Positions 49,646 through 57,697 of a stretch of 64,000 nucleotides of DNA are shown piece after piece. Within the stretch, counting starts at the first letter, position 1. The number at the start of each line of letters is the position of its first letter. The DNA lies in NCBI RefSeq assembly GCF_009867135.1, contig NZ_CP047226.1, positions 2,108,001 to 2,172,000 of the forward strand. The letters run 5' to 3'. The position numbers and the translations under genes are program-made. The notes beneath the pieces were generated by a model. That model was not told the DNA's origin, did no database searches, and saw only the letters and a program-made list of their open reading frames with translations. The stretch comes from Moraxella osloensis. GTDB taxonomy: Bacteria; Pseudomonadota; Gammaproteobacteria; Pseudomonadales; Moraxellaceae.

Positions 49646-49670
49646 AAAGCCCGTAACGCATACGGGCTTT
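49646..49670 (-). terminator. hairpin terminator after ffh
   Basis: AAAGCCCGTA pairs with TACGGGCTTT around ACGCA. It is 27 bases past the ffh stop; the T-tract is short. Confidence 0.65.
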
Positions 49671-49696
49671 GAGGGCATAATTTTGCTATTAAAATT

Positions 49697-51163
49697 TTAA
49701 AAACGGGTTTTGAATTTTGGCGCAACTGGATTGGCTTGACCGTTAACTGTCGTAGTATTTGCGCCTGCTTGGTTGTTTTGTCCAAATAATGGACCACCGC
49801 CACCGCCCATGCCTTTGGTCAACCCTTGCACCGCTTTCATCATTTTGCTGATGCCCGATGGGTCAGATAACATTTTCATCATTTTTGCCATTTGCTTGTG
49901 CTGCTTTAACAGCTGATTGACGTGCTGTACGTCTTTACCCGCGCCTGCTGCAATACGGCGTTTACGGCTTGGGTTGATTTTATCGGGGTTTTTACGCTCA
50001 AATGGGGTCATTGAATGAATGAGTGCTTCCATTTCTTTGACCTTTTCTTCTGGTTTGGCATCTGATACCGCTTTTTGGACATCCGCACCGCTCATGCCTG
50101 GCATCTTATCCAAAAAGCCCGCCATGCCGCCCAAATTCTTCATTTGTTGGAATTGGGTTAGCAAATCCTCAAGGTCAAACTCACCGCCTTTTTGGATTTT
50201 TTTCGCCATTTTTTCCGCTTTTTCGCGGTCAATTTTTTGCTCGACTTCTTCGACCAGTGACAACACGTCACCCATGCCCAAAATACGCTGTGCCACACGC
50301 TCAGGGTGGAAGGGCTCAAGCGCGTCAAGTTTTTCACCACGACCCAAGAACTTGATCGGTTTGCCAGTGATAGCACGTACCGACAACGCCGCACCACCGC
50401 GCGCATCGCCGTCAGTCTTGGTCAAAATCACGCCGGTCAAAGGTAGCGCATCATTAAAGGCTTTTGCCGTATTTGCCGCATCTTGACCGGTCATTGAGTC
50501 AACGACGAATAAGGTTTCTGACGGAGTGACGGCTGCGGTTAAGGCTTTGATCTCGTCCATCATGGCTTCGTCGATGTGCAGACGACCTGCGGTATCGATA
50601 ATCAAAATATCTTGAAACTGTACTTTGGCTTGCTCGATGGCGCGTTTGGCGATATCAATCGGGTTTTGGTCAGCACTTGATGGCACAAAATTGGCTTTGA
50701 CTTGCTCAGCGACTTGCTCAAGCTGCTTGATTGCTGCGGGGCGATAGACGTCGGCAGAGACTAGCATGACTTTTTTCTTATGGCGCTCTTGCAGATATTT
50801 GGCAAGTTTACCGGCTGTGGTGGTTTTGCCCGCCCCTTGCAAACCCGCTAGTAGATAGACTACAGGTGGTTTGCCTGTCATTTCAAGTGATTGGTTAGCA
50901 CTGCCCATCATCTCGGTCAGTTCGTCATAGACGATTTTGACAAAGGCTTGACCTGGGGCGAGTTCTTTAAGGACTTCTTGACCTAGGGCTTTGTCTTTTA
51001 CCCGTGACACAAAATCGCGCGTCACTGGCAAGGCGACATCAGCTTCTAGTAGTGCCATACGCACTTCACGCAAGGTGTCTTTGATGTTGTCTTCAGTTAG
51101 CTGCCCTGTACCAGAGATACTACGTAAACTCGTCGACAGGCGTTCGGTTAAGGTTTCAAACAT
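49697..51163 (-). CDS. ffh: signal recognition particle protein Ffh
   Basis: A 488-residue GTPase that binds 4.5S RNA and signal sequences for co-translational membrane targeting. The N domain is at the start. The G domain has GLQGAGKTTTAGKLAKYL (about 109-126), DTAGRLHIDE and TKTDGDARGG. The Met-rich M domain near the end contains MSDPSGISKMMKAVQ-like runs and SRKRRIAAGAG. The tail is Gly-rich. It is divergent from the ypjD-like gene, an ffh neighbour also in E. coli. Confidence 0.97.
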   Translation of the reverse strand: MFETLTERLSTSLRSISGTGQLTEDNIKDTLREVRMALLEADVALPVTRDFVSRVKDKALGQEVLKELAPGQAFVKIVYDELTEMMGSANQSLEMTGKPPVVYLLAGLQGAGKTTTAGKLAKYLQERHKKKVMLVSADVYRPAAIKQLEQVAEQVKANFVPSSADQNPIDIAKRAIEQAKVQFQDILIIDTAGRLHIDEAMMDEIKALTAAVTPSETLFVVDSMTGQDAANTAKAFNDALPLTGVILTKTDGDARGGAALSVRAITGKPIKFLGRGEKLDALEPFHPERVAQRILGMGDVLSLVEEVEQKIDREKAEKMAKKIQKGGEFDLEDLLTQFQQMKNLGGMAGFLDKMPGMSGADVQKAVSDAKPEEKVKEMEALIHSMTPFERKNPDKINPSRKRRIAAGAGKDVQHVNQLLKQHKQMAKMMKMLSDPSGISKMMKAVQGLTKGMGGGGGPLFGQNNQAGANTTTVNGQANPVAPKFKTRF

Positions 51164-51265
51164 ATAATTTCTCTAATCTATTGCTATCAATTTTATAATC
51201 TTACTATTTTATGCTAAATTAGCTAAAACTGCTAATATAATACCGATAAAATCGCGATTTGTTGC

Positions 51266-52126
51266 ATGGGTCATGCTAGTATAACCATCGCATTTTGCAC
51301 GTATTTGATGATTTTTGATGAGGCTAGGGTGTTTGTAATCTTTGTACTTGCGTTAGTCTGTTATGGCTTAACTACCGTCTATTTGATGTGGGCAGTTACG
51401 CAACAAAAGCCCATCCGTAAAAGCATGGTGCTTGGGCAATTGCTGATTGGGTTATTGGGTCATGCGGTGGTGTTATATCCTGATATCATTACCCAAGGCG
51501 GGCTAAACTTTAATATTTTTAATGTCGTGTCGTTGACGACATTGTTTATGCTGTTATTTTATTGGGGGTTTTGTCTTTATCGCCAAATTTTGCCGCTTGG
51601 GATTTTGGCAACGCCGTTGGCATTTTTGGGCATGATGATTGGTTTTTTTGGCGATGCACCCTATCACCCGCTATCAACCATCAGTCCTATCTTACAAGCC
51701 CATATCATCATGTCTTTGGCTGCCTATTCGGTACTATTTATGGCAGCGATTGCCGCGATTATGCTACGGCTACAAATCAGCGAACTCAAACGTCAAACCT
51801 TTCACCGTGTCTGGGTCGATAAACTACCTTCACTCCAAAGCATGGAAGCCTTGCTGTTTGATATGATTACTGTCGGTTTTGGCCTATTGTCGATTTCGCT
51901 GTTGTTGGGCTTTATCGATACCACCAATTTACTGGCGCAGCATTTGGTACACAAGACTGTGTTTAGTCTGTTGTCTTGGCTGGTATTTGGGGCGTTATTG
52001 GTTGGACATTGGCGCTTTGGCTGGCGAGGTCAACGCGCGGCTAATATGACGCTATATGGTGTGATTTTGCTTGGCTTGGCGTTTATCGGGACGAAGTTTG
52101 TGTTGGAGCTGATTTTAAACAAATAA
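51266..52126 (+). CDS. YpjD/HemX-like cytochrome c assembly family membrane protein
   Basis: A 286-residue protein with about eight membrane helices, from the CcsA/CcmC superfamily group that includes E. coli YpjD. GICLYR-type loops, QAHIIMSLAAYSVLFMAAI and HKTVFSLLSWLVFGALLVGHWRFGWRG (written in part: WLVFGALLVGHWRFGWRG) contain the conserved His and aromatic residues. The start is unsure; ATG 51308 (MIFDEARVFV) would give 272 residues, closer to the family length. A specific haem role is not shown. Confidence 0.85.
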   Translation: MGHASITIAFCTYLMIFDEARVFVIFVLALVCYGLTTVYLMWAVTQQKPIRKSMVLGQLLIGLLGHAVVLYPDIITQGGLNFNIFNVVSLTTLFMLLFYWGFCLYRQILPLGILATPLAFLGMMIGFFGDAPYHPLSTISPILQAHIIMSLAAYSVLFMAAIAAIMLRLQISELKRQTFHRVWVDKLPSLQSMEALLFDMITVGFGLLSISLLLGFIDTTNLLAQHLVHKTVFSLLSWLVFGALLVGHWRFGWRGQRAANMTLYGVILLGLAFIGTKFVLELILNK

Positions 52127-52156
52127 AAACCCCAATTTTATCGCTAAAACTGGGGT
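52125..52156 (-). terminator. terminator of acpP
   Basis: On the minus strand ACCCCAGTTTTA pairs with TAAAATTGGGGT around GCGA, followed by TTTT. It lies between the convergent acpP and ypjD-like genes. Confidence 0.75.
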
Positions 52157-52209
52157 AAAATGCCGCTTAACTAAGTGATAAGTAAGCGGCTAAATTAAAT
52201 AACTAGCAA

Positions 52210-52452
52210 TTAGTTAGCCAATTTTGATTGTACGTAGCTGATAGCACTTTGCACCGTGGTTAATTGTGCGCTGTCTTCGTCAGGAATGGTAATACCAAAT
52301 TCGTTTTCAAAAGACATCACCAATTCAACAAGGTCAAGTGAATCTGCGCCGAGGTCATCCATGAATGAAGATTCATTTTTGATGTCTTCTGCATTCACGC
52401 CTAATTGCTCAGCTACTGCGGCTTTTACTTTTTGTTCGATTTCGTTACTCAT
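52210..52452 (-). CDS. acpP: acyl carrier protein
   Basis: An 80-residue acidic helical protein that carries growing acyl chains on phosphopantetheine. The attachment Ser is in [12 protein letters not shown] (S38). GAGAG before the ATG is the ribosome site. It is the last gene of fabD-fabG-acpP, with a 183-base gap after fabG that may hold its own promoter, as in E. coli. Confidence 0.97.
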   Translation of the reverse strand: MSNEIEQKVKAAVAEQLGVNAEDIKNESSFMDDLGADSLDLVELVMSFENEFGITIPDEDSAQLTTVQSAISYVQSKLAN

Positions 52453-52635
52453 GCTTCTCTCCTTGCATTGGGGTATATGATATATCGAGTAAACTACATA
52501 TTAGAGCATATTATCATGCTCATTGCCTATTTCAAAATAAAATAATGCAACCTGTTACTATTTCAAAAACTGTATTTTAAGTTCAAAAACTGCATTTTAA
52601 GGCCCGTTAGGTTGGTGTTTGGCAGGCTAAACCAT

Positions 52636-53364
52636 TTACATGTACATGCCGCCATTGACATCAAGCACGGTGCCGGTAATATAACCTGCTTCTTCACTTG
52701 CCAAGAAATTTACCGCAGCGGCGATGTCTTCAGGTTTGCCCAGCCTGGCTAGCGGAACGGCATTAAGCATGGATTGAATCAATGCTTCATCAAGATCCTT
52801 GGTCATGTCAGTGTCGATAAAGCCTGGTGCCACGCAGTTGACGGTGATTTGGCGTGACCCAATCTCCCGAGCCAGTGAGCGGGTAAACCCTTCAATGCCT
52901 GCTTTGCTTGCCGTATAGTTGGTTTGTCCTGCATTGCCCATCGCTGCGACTACGGAAGTGATATTGATGATGCGACCTTGCCGCGCTTTCATCATGCCTT
53001 TTATGGCGCGTTTACTGGTGCGAAACACCGAGGTCAAATTCACGTCGAGCACGCGCTCCCAGGCATTGTCATCCATCCGCATGAGCAGACCATCTTGGGT
53101 AATACCGGCATTGTTGACTAGCACCTGTACATTGCCGAATTCTTTTTCAATGCTATCAAATAACTGGTTGATTTGCTCGGTATCTTGCACATTGAGCACG
53201 CGACCTGCGCCACCCAATTCCTGTAGGTAATCATTGACTGCCGCTGCGCCTTTTTCACTGGTAGCAGTGCCGATGACAATATAACCTTCATTTGCCAGAC
53301 GTTTGGCAATTGCTTGACCAATCCCACGGCTAGCGCCTGTCACTAATGCAATACGTTGAGTCAT
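52636..53364 (-). CDS. fabG: 3-oxoacyl-ACP reductase
   Basis: A 242-residue SDR enzyme that reduces beta-ketoacyl-ACP with NADPH. The cofactor motif is TGASRGIG (9-16), followed by NNAGIT. The catalytic residues are S137, Y150 and K154 in the NITS and NYTASK segments. The family ending ITGTVLDVNGGMYM is typical. It begins 16 bases after the fabD stop, in the same operon. Confidence 0.97.
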   Translation of the reverse strand: MTQRIALVTGASRGIGQAIAKRLANEGYIVIGTATSEKGAAAVNDYLQELGGAGRVLNVQDTEQINQLFDSIEKEFGNVQVLVNNAGITQDGLLMRMDDNAWERVLDVNLTSVFRTSKRAIKGMMKARQGRIINITSVVAAMGNAGQTNYTASKAGIEGFTRSLAREIGSRQITVNCVAPGFIDTDMTKDLDEALIQSMLNAVPLARLGKPEDIAAAVNFLASEEAGYITGTVLDVNGGMYM

Positions 53365-53380
53365 ATACTTCCTTGGTTTT

Positions 53381-54400
53381 TTATTGGGCTGATAGTTGTT
53401 GTTTTATATTGTCTAGTTTGGCAACTGTATCGGTCGCTAGTGTGGTAATTTTCTGCGCTTGGCGTTTGGCTAGTCCTGTCAGCACACTACCGCTGCCACA
53501 TTCGATTTGTAAGCTGATTTGTGCGTCTGCTAGCTTATTCTCAATAGTCGACCACAGCACGGGCATATTGAGCTGCTCAATCAAGGCTTGTTTGAGCGCG
53601 GTCACATCGTTTTCTACCCGCGCATGGCGATTTTGTATCACCGGAATGCTGGGTGGGTTAAATGTCACGTTTTCCAATTCTGCGGCAAGCTTATCGGTGG
53701 CAGGTGTCATCAGCTGGCAATGTGACGGTACACTGACTTTAAGCGGCATGCTTTTTTTACCGAGCGCAACGATTTTCTCTGACGCTAAATCTACGCCTGC
53801 GACATTGCCTGCAATCACCACTTGCCCTGGCGCGTTAAAATTGGCTGGACTGACCACCGCCTGCGTATGCGCCGCTACCACAGCGTCACATATTTGTTGT
53901 ACATCTTCATCGGGCAGTCCTAAAATCGCTGCCATTTTACCTGTTTGTGATTGCATGGCGGCGCTCATATACTGACCGCGTTGGTGCACCAGCTTTACAG
54001 CATCTGCCAAACTCAATACCCCAGCGGCGCACAGCGCACTGTATTCACCCAGTGAATGCCCGGCAACATATGTCGGCTGTAAATCAAGCTCATCACGTAG
54101 CACCCGCCAAATCGCCATACTAGCGGTCAATAACGCAGGTTGGGTATACGCAGTATCATCTAAAGATGCGGCACCTGACGCCCCTTGGCATATCGCCCAC
54201 AAGTTAAACCCAAGCGCTGCTGAGGCTTCATCAAATGTTGCTTTGACGATAGGATACTGGGCTGCCCAATCGTTTAGCATGCCCACACCCTGCGAGCCTT
54301 GTCCTGGAAAAATCACAGCATATTTCATAGAGGCAGCATTGTGTTGTGATGAAGTGGCTGGTTGATTTGTACTGGCTTGGCTTTGCATTGGGTTATCCAT
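53381..54400 (-). CDS. fabD: malonyl-CoA:ACP transacylase
   Basis: An enzyme that loads malonyl onto ACP. FPGQGSQGVGML and the nucleophile motif GHSLGEYSALCAAG (S116) are clear, and the catalytic His lies in VPSHCQLM. The ATG at 54400 has AGGA four bases upstream and gives 339 residues with a polar 24-residue N-terminal extension (Gln/Ser/Ala-rich). The classical start would be ATG 54328 (MKYAVIFPGQGSQ) but has no ribosome site. It heads the fabD-fabG-acpP operon. plsX and fabH, which often precede it, are missing. Confidence 0.95.
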   Translation of the reverse strand: MDNPMQSQASTNQPATSSQHNAASMKYAVIFPGQGSQGVGMLNDWAAQYPIVKATFDEASAALGFNLWAICQGASGAASLDDTAYTQPALLTASMAIWRVLRDELDLQPTYVAGHSLGEYSALCAAGVLSLADAVKLVHQRGQYMSAAMQSQTGKMAAILGLPDEDVQQICDAVVAAHTQAVVSPANFNAPGQVVIAGNVAGVDLASEKIVALGKKSMPLKVSVPSHCQLMTPATDKLAAELENVTFNPPSIPVIQNRHARVENDVTALKQALIEQLNMPVLWSTIENKLADAQISLQIECGSGSVLTGLAKRQAQKITTLATDTVAKLDNIKQQLSAQ

Positions 54401-54829
54401 AATGTCCTAACTTATTATATTGTACTGCTTATGTTATACGGCTTATGTCGTATTACGTCTACTAGAGCGCTAAAAAATACGGTTAAAAAAATTTGCTTGG
54501 GCAATTTTTTGGTCGATTACTTTACCAAAAGTTATCAGCAAAATCAAAATCGCGTCAGTAGCTTGGATTGACGTTATAGGCTTATCAAACTTGGCTGGCA
54601 ATCATATAACTTACTATCAAGCAGGCAAAAGTAAGCCGACAAATTTATGTGTACAATTGTACTCTGATTATTATGGCATATTGAAAAAAAAATTCTAGTT
54701 TTTTCTTTCGGGTATTTTAAAATCTAGGACGGTTATGTGCGATTCACTATTGCAAGGTGATAGTAAATTTTTATTTTAAGGCTGGACAGGCATGATGTGG
54801 TATGGTTATTTTAGCCATGCCCTTTTTTA
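54401..54829. other. intergenic region between fabD and the toxin-antitoxin cassette
   Basis: About 430 AT-rich bases with no open frame of note. A plus-strand hairpin ATGGTTA-TTT-TAGCCAT (about 54802-54818) with a T-run before 54829 looks like an intrinsic terminator, yet no plus-strand gene precedes it. It could be a leftover of a lost gene. Confidence 0.45.
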
Positions 54830-54832
54830 TTG
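54818..54832. repeat. 15-bp direct repeat, left copy flanking the TA cassette
   Basis: TGCCCTTTTTTATTG occurs here and again at 55541-55555. Each copy has GGTTA about 15 bases or less to its left. Confidence 0.7.
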
Positions 54833-54858
54833 TCTAAATGTAGTAAAAACACTACAAT
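54830..54858 (+). promoter_or_regulatory. promoter of the toxin-antitoxin operon with overlapping operator
   Basis: TTGTCT (54830-54835) and TACAAT (54853-54858) are 17 bases apart. A 6-bp-arm inverted repeat TGTAGT-N6-ACTACA (54839-54856) covers the spacer and -10, the usual place for autoregulation by an HTH antitoxin. GAGGGG ahead of ATG 54881 is the ribosome site. Confidence 0.65.
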
Positions 54859-54880
54859 ATAAAAATAATGAGGGGCTATA

Positions 54881-55216
54881 ATGACAACTTACACGATTAA
54901 CCAAACAAATATATTTAGCGATTGGCTTAATGACCTAAAAGACCCTATAGGCAAAGCAGGCATAGCGATAAGAATTAAACGGGCTGAAAGCGGTAATTTT
55001 GGGGATTGTAAGCTACTACCTAGTACAGGCGGTATTTATGAAATGCGAATATTTAAGGGCAATGGCTATCGAGTATATTACGCCCAGCAAGGCGAAACCA
55101 TTTATTTATTATTGATGGGCGGGGCAAAAGACAGCCAGCAAACCGATATTAATAAAGCCGTGAAATTATGGCAAACCATACAACAGCAGGACACCCAAGA
55201 CAATGACAGCAACTAA
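54881..55216 (+). CDS. RelE/ParE-family (HigB-like) toxin
   Basis: A 111-residue basic toxin of the type II addiction-module 'killer protein' kind. The family pattern runs FSDWLNDLKDPIGKAGIAIR, then GNFGDCKLLPSTGGIYEMRI, then GNGYRVYYAQQG, then LLLMGGAKDSQQTDI. Such proteins are usually ribosome-dependent mRNA endonucleases. Toxin comes first and overlaps the antitoxin by 14 bases. The C-terminus is polar. The pair sits between fabD and rpmF, an atypical insertion place, flanked by 15-bp direct repeats. Confidence 0.92.
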   Translation: MTTYTINQTNIFSDWLNDLKDPIGKAGIAIRIKRAESGNFGDCKLLPSTGGIYEMRIFKGNGYRVYYAQQGETIYLLLMGGAKDSQQTDINKAVKLWQTIQQQDTQDNDSN

Positions 55217-55505
55217 CCAACCTATTAAAATCAGCCGTTTTGATGTGGCAAGTTATTTAACAGATGAAGCCACCATACAAGCATATCTAAATGAAATGTT
55301 AGAGAGTGGAACGCCAGCCGAATTTGTGCAAGCCCTTAACGATGTTGCTAGAGCAAGGGGCATGAATGACGTAGCCAAAGGGGCAAATATGGGTAGGACT
55401 ACCCTATATAAAACCTTACAATCTGAAAAGCCACGTTTTGAAAGCCTAGCCAAAGTATTAGACAGTTTGGGCTATCAATTACAAGTAGTGAGTAAACACG
55501 CCTAA
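55203..55505 (+). CDS. HTH (Xre-type) antitoxin of the addiction module
   Basis: A 100-residue antidote protein. An N-terminal FDVASYLTDEATIQAYLNEM segment and a helix-turn-helix covering DVAKGANMGRTTLYKTLQSE (about 57-76) are typical of the antitoxins that pair with HigB-like toxins. It should neutralise the toxin and repress the operon through the inverted repeat in the promoter. It starts inside the toxin's last codons, so translation is coupled. Confidence 0.92.
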   Translation: MTATNQPIKISRFDVASYLTDEATIQAYLNEMLESGTPAEFVQALNDVARARGMNDVAKGANMGRTTLYKTLQSEKPRFESLAKVLDSLGYQLQVVSKHA

Positions 55506-55540
55506 CTACTTTTAAAATGATTGGGTGATGGTTAAACCTT

Positions 55541-55555
55541 TGCCCTTTTTTATTG
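55541..55555. repeat. 15-bp direct repeat, right copy flanking the TA cassette
   Basis: TGCCCTTTTTTATTG, identical to 54818-54832. A small GGTT/AACC hairpin precedes it, so it may also be the cassette's terminator. Confidence 0.7.
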
Positions 55556-55581
55556 CCCAAACATCGCCACATATCTCAACG

Positions 55582-55716
55582 TTAAGGCATTAGAGAAGCA
55601 AATTTAGCACCGACACCACAGGCATGGGCATAACGCGAATGGTAAGTAATGATCGGACTTTTTGCAGTGCCTAAAACGCATTCAGCGCCATCAGTATTGA
55701 ACGCTGGCAAAACTAT
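55582..55716 (-). pseudogene. possible gene fragment right of the TA cassette
   Basis: A 44-codon minus-strand frame bounded by stops on both sides and lacking a start reads gene-like (NTDGAECVLGTAKSPIITYH, then SRYAHACGVGAKF). It could be a scrap of a lost gene. No family is recognised, and chance is possible. Confidence 0.25.
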
Positions 55717-55785
55717 CTAATCAGTAATTGCTTGCCCCTAAATTATCGTATATAGTTAAAATCCAACTTATGTAAGGGATTGAGT

Positions 55786-56265
55786 ATGAAAAAAATATTT
55801 TTAGTTTTACCGCTAGTATTTATTCTAACAGCTTGTTCTACCGCTTATAGCCCTGCAAATTTTGATGGCGGTTATTCAAGCACGATGTTAGCCAAGGATA
55901 ATTACATTGTTAATTTTCGTGGCAATGAAGCTACATCATCAGAGAAAACGAGGGATTTAGCGTTACTACGTGCTGCTGAGATTGCGATTGATAACGGTTA
56001 TCCATATTTTGTAGTTTTAAATGGTGGCACTCGCGAAAAATCATATACTTCACAAATAGCACCAGGTAACATTCAAACGAATGTGTATGGTAGTTATGGA
56101 TATAATGTTGCTAATACTACCTATAACAATCCTGTCATGATGGATTTTAGTCAGTTTAAAACCGAGCTAAGCATTAAAGCCTTTAGCAAAGAGAATGCAC
56201 CTAGTAATGCGCTAGAAGCGGTATATATTGTTAATGAAATGAAGAAAAAATATAAGATTAAGTGA
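55786..56265 (+). CDS. small lipoprotein, CC0125/CC1285-like
   Basis: A 159-residue predicted lipoprotein with signal MKKIFLVLPLVFILTAC ending in a lipobox. AAGGGA before ATG 55786 fixes the start over a TTG at 55780. The middle (RDLALLRAAEIAIDNGYPYFVVLNGG) (in part: LLRAAEIAIDNGYPYFVV) resembles lipoproteins of the CC0125/CC1285 group. The ending EAVYIVNEMKKKYKIK is basic. Function is unknown. It is in the accessory stretch between rpmF and fabD, followed by its own terminator. Confidence 0.8.
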   Translation: MKKIFLVLPLVFILTACSTAYSPANFDGGYSSTMLAKDNYIVNFRGNEATSSEKTRDLALLRAAEIAIDNGYPYFVVLNGGTREKSYTSQIAPGNIQTNVYGSYGYNVANTTYNNPVMMDFSQFKTELSIKAFSKENAPSNALEAVYIVNEMKKKYKIK

Positions 56266-56285
56266 TATCTTAACCGCATAAACAG

Positions 56286-56308
56286 CCCACTCAAGCAGTG
56301 GGTTTTTT
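56286..56308 (+). terminator. terminator of the CC0125-like lipoprotein gene
   Basis: CCCACT pairs with AGTGGG around CAAGC, followed by six T. Confidence 0.8.
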
Positions 56309-56402
56309 ATACTCAAAATTTTTATGAGATAGAAATATCAAAGTTTTCAAATAAACTAAATTACTTGAATTAAAAACCCATTATTATCAACGCTTACAAA
56401 TA

Positions 56403-56435
56403 AAAAAAGGCTGATGAATTATCATCAGCCTTTTT
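56403..56435 (-). terminator. terminator of rpmF
   Basis: On the minus strand AAAAAGGCTGATGA pairs with TCATCAGCCTTTTT. It lies about 55 bases past the rpmF stop, which means the rpmF transcript ends before fabD. Confidence 0.85.
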
Positions 56436-56488
56436 GGTGCTTTGCCAATGCATACTAAGCTATGTCAAAGCACTGCATTTTGCGTTAA

Positions 56489-56674
56489 TTATTCAGCAAC
56501 GGCTGCTACTTTGAATAATTGACGACCACGGTAAAAACCGTCTTTGGTCGCATGGTGACGGATGTGTTTTTCACCGGTAGTTGCATCTACAGCAACAGCA
56601 TTGATTGTGATGCGGTCGTGTGAACGACGCATATCACGGCGTGAACGGCTTTTACGGTTTTGTTGAACAGCCAT
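56489..56674 (-). CDS. rpmF: 50S ribosomal protein L32
   Basis: A 61-residue basic ribosomal protein. [20 protein letters not shown] is the universal N-terminus. No zinc-binding Cys pair is present, which is normal for the proteobacterial type. It follows yceD, as nearly everywhere in proteobacteria, but a terminator and accessory genes follow instead of plsX. Confidence 0.97.
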   Translation of the reverse strand: MAVQQNRKSRSRRDMRRSHDRITINAVAVDATTGEKHIRHHATKDGFYRGRQLFKVAAVAE

Positions 56675-56819
56675 GAGGTTAGCTCCTGTGCTTCTCGCTA
56701 TTAAAACATCGTTCCCTTAACCTCATTACATCATCATGCAAACAACTTGATATCGATATTTGGCATGGATATAAGGCAAACTATTGGAACAGACAATCAG
56801 ATAAATTTATAAACGCCAT

Positions 56820-56847
56820 ATTATACGTAAAAAAACCCATTTAGCAA
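56820..56847 (-). promoter_or_regulatory. candidate promoter of rpmF
   Basis: On the minus strand TTGCTA (56847-56842) and TATAAT (56825-56820) are spaced 16 bases apart in the 246-base gap between yceD and rpmF. Confidence 0.5.
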
Positions 56848-56920
56848 AGCCTTAACCGACATTTAGTGGCAAGTTTTTGTTACTACGTGTATGACGGCGT
56901 ATATAGTGGCGTTGTTCTTT

Positions 56921-57553
56921 TTAACTTTTTAGGCTTGCCAGTACCGCAAACGGATTTTCTTTTTCCGCCATTGCCTCTGGTAACTCGCCCACCTCAGTCA
57001 CTGCCATTTCGCAGTCATCATGCTTGGGCGCTAATGGCAAATCCACCAATAACTCATCTTCAATCATCGTTAATAGCCACAGTTTATTGTCATCCGTTAG
57101 CTCATCAATCAGGATGATTTCTGTGCCTTCATCAAGCAATGCGACGTGATTTTCATCTTCAAGTAGCGCAAGCTCACTATCGACATCTAGACTCACTGCG
57201 ACGGGGTCTAGGCAGCGCTGGCAGGTTTGCCAAAGCACGCCCGTGGTGTGTAGTTGCCAAAATACCACGTCCCCTTTTTTCTGAATATCTAGTATCACAT
57301 CCAGTGGCTGATCGTTGTCATGATGTTCATCACCCAAGGCATAGATACGTGGTAAATCCTTGAGACTCACCTCGCCTTCCCAGTGATAATGGTTATCGTT
57401 GTTATACTCCCAACGTGCCAAATCAATAAACTTGACCAAGCTGGCACTAGAGCCAATCTCACTGGTGGTGTTATTGGCGGTTTTGGATGGGGCAGTTGTT
57501 GGTACATCTTGCGATGATTGTGCTGGCACGTTTGATAAAGAATGTAGCGTCAT
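56921..57553 (-). CDS. yceD: YceD family (DUF177) protein
   Basis: A 210-residue acidic protein of the YceD/DUF177 family, associated with ribosome assembly (23S rRNA) by genetics in other organisms. The Cys pair LWQTCQRCLDPV and the following VDSELALLEDE run are family markers. ATG 57553 has AAAGGAG eight bases upstream and is preferred to 57613. The first 30 residues are Ser/Thr-rich. It lies directly upstream of rpmF. Confidence 0.92.
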   Translation of the reverse strand: MTLHSLSNVPAQSSQDVPTTAPSKTANNTTSEIGSSASLVKFIDLARWEYNNDNHYHWEGEVSLKDLPRIYALGDEHHDNDQPLDVILDIQKKGDVVFWQLHTTGVLWQTCQRCLDPVAVSLDVDSELALLEDENHVALLDEGTEIILIDELTDDNKLWLLTMIEDELLVDLPLAPKHDDCEMAVTEVGELPEAMAEKENPFAVLASLKS

Positions 57554-57697
57554 TTCACCGCTCCTTTCAGTTATATTGCGTTGTAGTATAAAGCATACTG
57601 ACGTCCATTGCATGGTAGCATGTTGTCGGCGTGATTTCCTAGTCGATGGGGGCTGTTAAATTGTATAATAGCAATTTTTATCAACCCTGCTTTTGCT

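Noticed and set aside
50019-50486. 155-codon open frame antisense to ffh
   Set aside because: It lies fully inside the strongly supported ffh gene and its composition mirrors the ffh codons. No ribosome site or family match.
51241-51310. 4.5S RNA gene near ffh
   Set aside because: No GGAA-tetraloop hairpin pattern typical of ffs was found in the gap.
54818-55555. Direct repeats as target-site duplications of an insertion sequence
   Set aside because: There is no transposase or terminal inverted repeat between them, and 15 bp with imperfect extended similarity is not typical. Kept only as a cassette-boundary hypothesis.
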